Positions 62,801-64,000 of a stretch of 64,000 nt of DNA are shown piece by piece. How positions within the stretch are numbered: position 1 is the first letter of the stretch; every line of letters begins with the position of its first letter. The notes beneath the pieces were generated by a model, which had not been told where the DNA came from, did no database searches, and saw only the letters and a list, made by a program, of their open reading frames with translations. Source of the DNA: an uncultured Dialister sp. (GTDB taxonomy: Bacteria; Bacillota; Negativicutes; Veillonellales; Dialisteraceae); the NCBI GenBank assembly GCA_900547785.1, contig URIB01000005.1, positions 1 through 64,000 of the forward strand, given 5' to 3'. Both the position numbers and the translations under genes were made by a program.

Positions 62801-63830
62801 GAATGAAGAAATTACGGACGACCAGGCGGCGGAAATTGAAAAACACTATGATTCTCTCCACGTCCGTTCCACATTGACCTGCTCTTCGGAACACGGCGTC
62901 TGCGCTAAATGCTACGGCCGCAATCTGGCAACGGGCCGTCATGTGGAAATCGGGGAATCCGTCGGCATTATTGCCGCCCAGTCGATCGGTGAACCGGGTA
63001 CGCAGCTGACAATGCGTACATTCCATACCGGCGGCGTTGCATCGGCAGAAGATATTACACAAGGTCTGCCCCGTGTCGAAGAATTGTTTGAAGCCCGCAA
63101 ACCGAAAGGCAATGCGATTATTTCCAATATCGCCGGTACAGTTGCGATAGAAGATTCACCGGAAAATGCAAATATCAAGATCATTACCGTGACGAATGAA
63201 GAAACCTCGGATACCTATAAAATTCCTTTCGGAAAGAGAATTTCCGTAGAAGAGGGAGAAGTGATCGAAGCGGGGACCCGCCTGATTGAAGGGAACATCA
63301 ATCCTCACGATATACTCCGCGTCCTCGGTGTCAAAGCGACGCAGAACTACATTGTAAAAGAAGTTCAAAAAGTATATCGCTCCCAAGGCGTTGAAATCAA
63401 TGATAAGCATATTGAAATTATCGTCCATCAGATGCTCCGGAAGATTAAAATTATCAATCCCGGTGATTCCGGATGGCTGCCGGGAGAAACAGTTGATGTG
63501 GTTTCTTACCGTGCGGAGAACCGCCGTCTGGAAGATGAAGGAAAAGAAACGGCGGTCGGCGAAAACTTACTCCTCGGTACGACCAAAGCGGCTCTTGCGA
63601 CCGATTCCTTCCTGTCCGCAGCTTCTTTCCAGGAAACAACGAGAGTTCTTACGGAAGCGGCGATTAAAGGAAAAGAAGATCCGCTTCTCGGCTTGAAAGA
63701 AAATGTCATTATCGGCAAACTCATTCCTGCCGGAACGGGCATGGCTCGTTACCGCAAACTCTCCGTCGTTCATAAAGGAGAACCCGTTTCTTCTCCTGTG
63801 GAACAGGATTTGGGTGATGCATTGCCGTAA
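59826..63830 (+). CDS. rpoC: RNA polymerase beta' subunit
   Basis: The 1334-residue catalytic subunit has the first zinc site [20 protein letters not shown], the Mg2+-binding [10 protein letters not shown], the bridge-helix region [31 protein letters not shown] and the second zinc site [11 protein letters not shown]. It starts at a TTG ten bases after AAAGGAG; the next in-frame ATG (59853) would remove the conserved LDVNEFDS start. It follows rpoB by 23 bases. Confidence 0.96.
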   Translation: MLDVNEFDSMKIGIASPEKIKEWSHGEVTKPETINYRTLKAEADGLFCERIFGPTKDWECKCGKYKKMRYKGTVCDKCGVEVTSAKVRRERMGHIELACPVSHIWYFKGTPSRIGLILDVSPRQLERVLYFAAYIVIDKGDTNLQDKQVLNEQEYQQAVQEYGIGSFKAQMGAEAIQKLLQNLDLLALEKQLKEDVESSSNQRRVRSIRRLEEVEAFLHSGNKPEWMILTVLPVIPPDLRPMVQLDGGRFATSDLNDLYRRVINRNNRLKRLMGMGAPEIIVRNEKRMLQEAVDALIDNGRRGRAVSGPGNRPLKSLSDMLKGKQGRFRQNLLGKRVDYSGRSVIVVGPELKMYQCGLPKEMAIELFKPFIMHELIKREMASNLKIARKKVDKLAPEVWDVLSDVIKEHPVLLNRAPTLHRLGIQAFEPILWEGRAIKLHPLVCPGYNADFDGDQMACHLPLSVEAQAEARTLMLSINNILSTKDGKPVAIPSQDMILGAYYLTIVKEDKEAEDALDSSKLHAFTGYDEVMIAYALKQVDIHEFIKVEVPGHGLVVTTPGRLIFNYAIPEELRFFYKRDDGTTGLGITIGKKQMGKLVNDCFKKLGFKATGDLLDAIKALGFHYALISGISIGIYDVAVPEKKDLILSESDKQVEKVKKFYRRGLMTDEERYRKVVKIWEKATNDVGEAMKASMTKMNPLTMMAQSGARGNDNQIRQLAGMRGLIADTSGKTVELPVKANFREGLTVLDYFTSSHGARKGLADTALRTADSGYLTRRLVDVSQDVIVREEDCDVQVLNFDRELNVISSRPAIRHLYQEQKGKLIGSILEEDVLNRKSGDILLVKGKTLDAADIALMNKNLVDSVTITVPGVEESAAETITFDVTSAVNEYDAAMKHHMTEHFSGAKLEEAALNRKGEEILPQGTCIDEKTADQILEADVPLIRVRMDRVKGIEVRKITEMGRLIESLADRIAGRCPVEDVLHPETGELIAKKNEEITDDQAAEIEKHYDSLHVRSTLTCSSEHGVCAKCYGRNLATGRHVEIGESVGIIAAQSIGEPGTQLTMRTFHTGGVASAEDITQGLPRVEELFEARKPKGNAIISNIAGTVAIEDSPENANIKIITVTNEETSDTYKIPFGKRISVEEGEVIEAGTRLIEGNINPHDILRVLGVKATQNYIVKEVQKVYRSQGVEINDKHIEIIVHQMLRKIKIINPGDSGWLPGETVDVVSYRAENRRLEDEGKETAVGENLLLGTTKAALATDSFLSAASFQETTRVLTEAAIKGKEDPLLGLKENVIIGKLIPAGTGMARYRKLSVVHKGEPVSSPVEQDLGDALP

Positions 63831-63860
63831 AGACAAATGAGTTAAAATGCTTTTAAGATT

Positions 63861-63900
63861 AAATCCCCTCTACCGTGAAAATCCGGTGAAGGGGATTTTT
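63861..63900 (+). terminator. Terminator after rpoC
   Basis: AAATCCCC (63861-63868) pairs with GGGGATTT with an inner TACCG/CGGTGA pair, and T residues follow. Confidence 0.85.
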
Positions 63901-63956
63901 CTATGGAATTATTTTATTTGTAACATGAAACTATTAAAGGAAAATAGCAGCACCGT

Positions 63957-63985
63957 TTGATATCATTTTGTTTATGTGATAGCAT
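63957..63985 (+). promoter_or_regulatory. Possible promoter of the next gene beyond the window
   Basis: TTGATA (63957-63962), 17 bases, TAGCAT (63980-63985). Low information; no gene begins within the window after it. Confidence 0.35.
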
Positions 63986-64000
63986 AATGATAATTAATGG

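Noticed and set aside
1..64000. CRISPR arrays, insertion sequences, prophage or plasmid genes
   Set aside because: No direct repeat array, transposase, integrase or phage structural gene was seen anywhere.

Overview
The window looks like a chromosomal segment of a diderm Firmicute (Negativicutes, Veillonellales; something like Dialister or Megasphaera). That placement is inference. It rests on Firmicutes gene orders (ylxM-ffh-rpsP-khpA-ylqD-rimM-trmD-SPOUT-yebC, and yggS-sepF-proC-ylmH-divIVA), three T-box leaders, strong AGGAGG ribosome sites, consensus TTGACA/TATAAT promoters, and an acid-fermenting lifestyle: Na+-pumping decarboxylase beta subunits, TRAP and TctABC carboxylate transport, pyruvate carboxylase. 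By eye the base composition is in the mid-40s % GC and even throughout. I saw no insertion sequence, prophage, CRISPR array or rRNA; there is one tRNA (Leu, UAG).

Layout. 1-4.9 kb: two Na+-decarboxylase beta genes (the first cut by the window edge, the second followed by a 41-codon OadG-like gene) around an extracytoplasmic methionine sulfoxide repair operon (CcdA, lipoprotein thioredoxin, MsrAB). 5-11 kb: M18 aminopeptidase, TRAP-TAXI transporter, and a lone TrpX-like binding lipoprotein behind a T-box with a predicted Phe (UUC) specifier and two antiterminator/terminator modules. 11.2-15 kb: cell-division cluster with two adjacent sepF genes. 15-17.7 kb (minus): BASS-family transporter plus iron-type dehydrogenase under a predicted Ile (AUC) T-box, with a 26-codon reading frame coupled to the transporter. 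17.9-20.7 kb: argGH. 20.8-24 kb: cobalt transporter cbiMNQO with a long structured leader. 24-29 kb: ArsR regulator, flavodoxin, dinB, alr and an M20 peptidase. 29-34.4 kb: SRP and translation operon. 34.4-37.6 kb (minus): tctCBA. 38-40.5 kb: alpha/beta hydrolase, metQ under a Met (AUG) T-box, and a small unknown. 40.5-42.9 kb: queCDE-folE under a preQ1-I riboswitch. 42.9-50.4 kb: hydrolase, UspA, DUF2157/GDYXXLXY pair, SixA-like phosphatase, thiD, yfbR, a CsoR/CstR-like operator with a small orphan gene, and MscL with a zinc-ribbon tail. 50.5-55.6 kb: tRNA-Leu, an L-2-hydroxyisocaproate-dehydrogenase-like enzyme, pyruvate carboxylase, rubredoxin. 55.8-63.9 kb: rpoB-rpoC with their own promoter and a terminator-like leader hairpin.

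Themes. Amino-acid and keto-acid acquisition is under tRNA-sensing RNA control: three T-boxes, all ahead of transport genes and none ahead of a tRNA synthetase. Two of the three control a solute-binding lipoprotein that lacks its own permease and ATPase here. The most unusual regulatory objects are the one-sensor, two-switch T-box at 9690-10007, the Ile T-box on a BASS/dehydrogenase pair with its coupled mini-ORF, and the terminator-like hairpin in front of rpoB. All assignments come from reading motifs; no database search or folding program was run.
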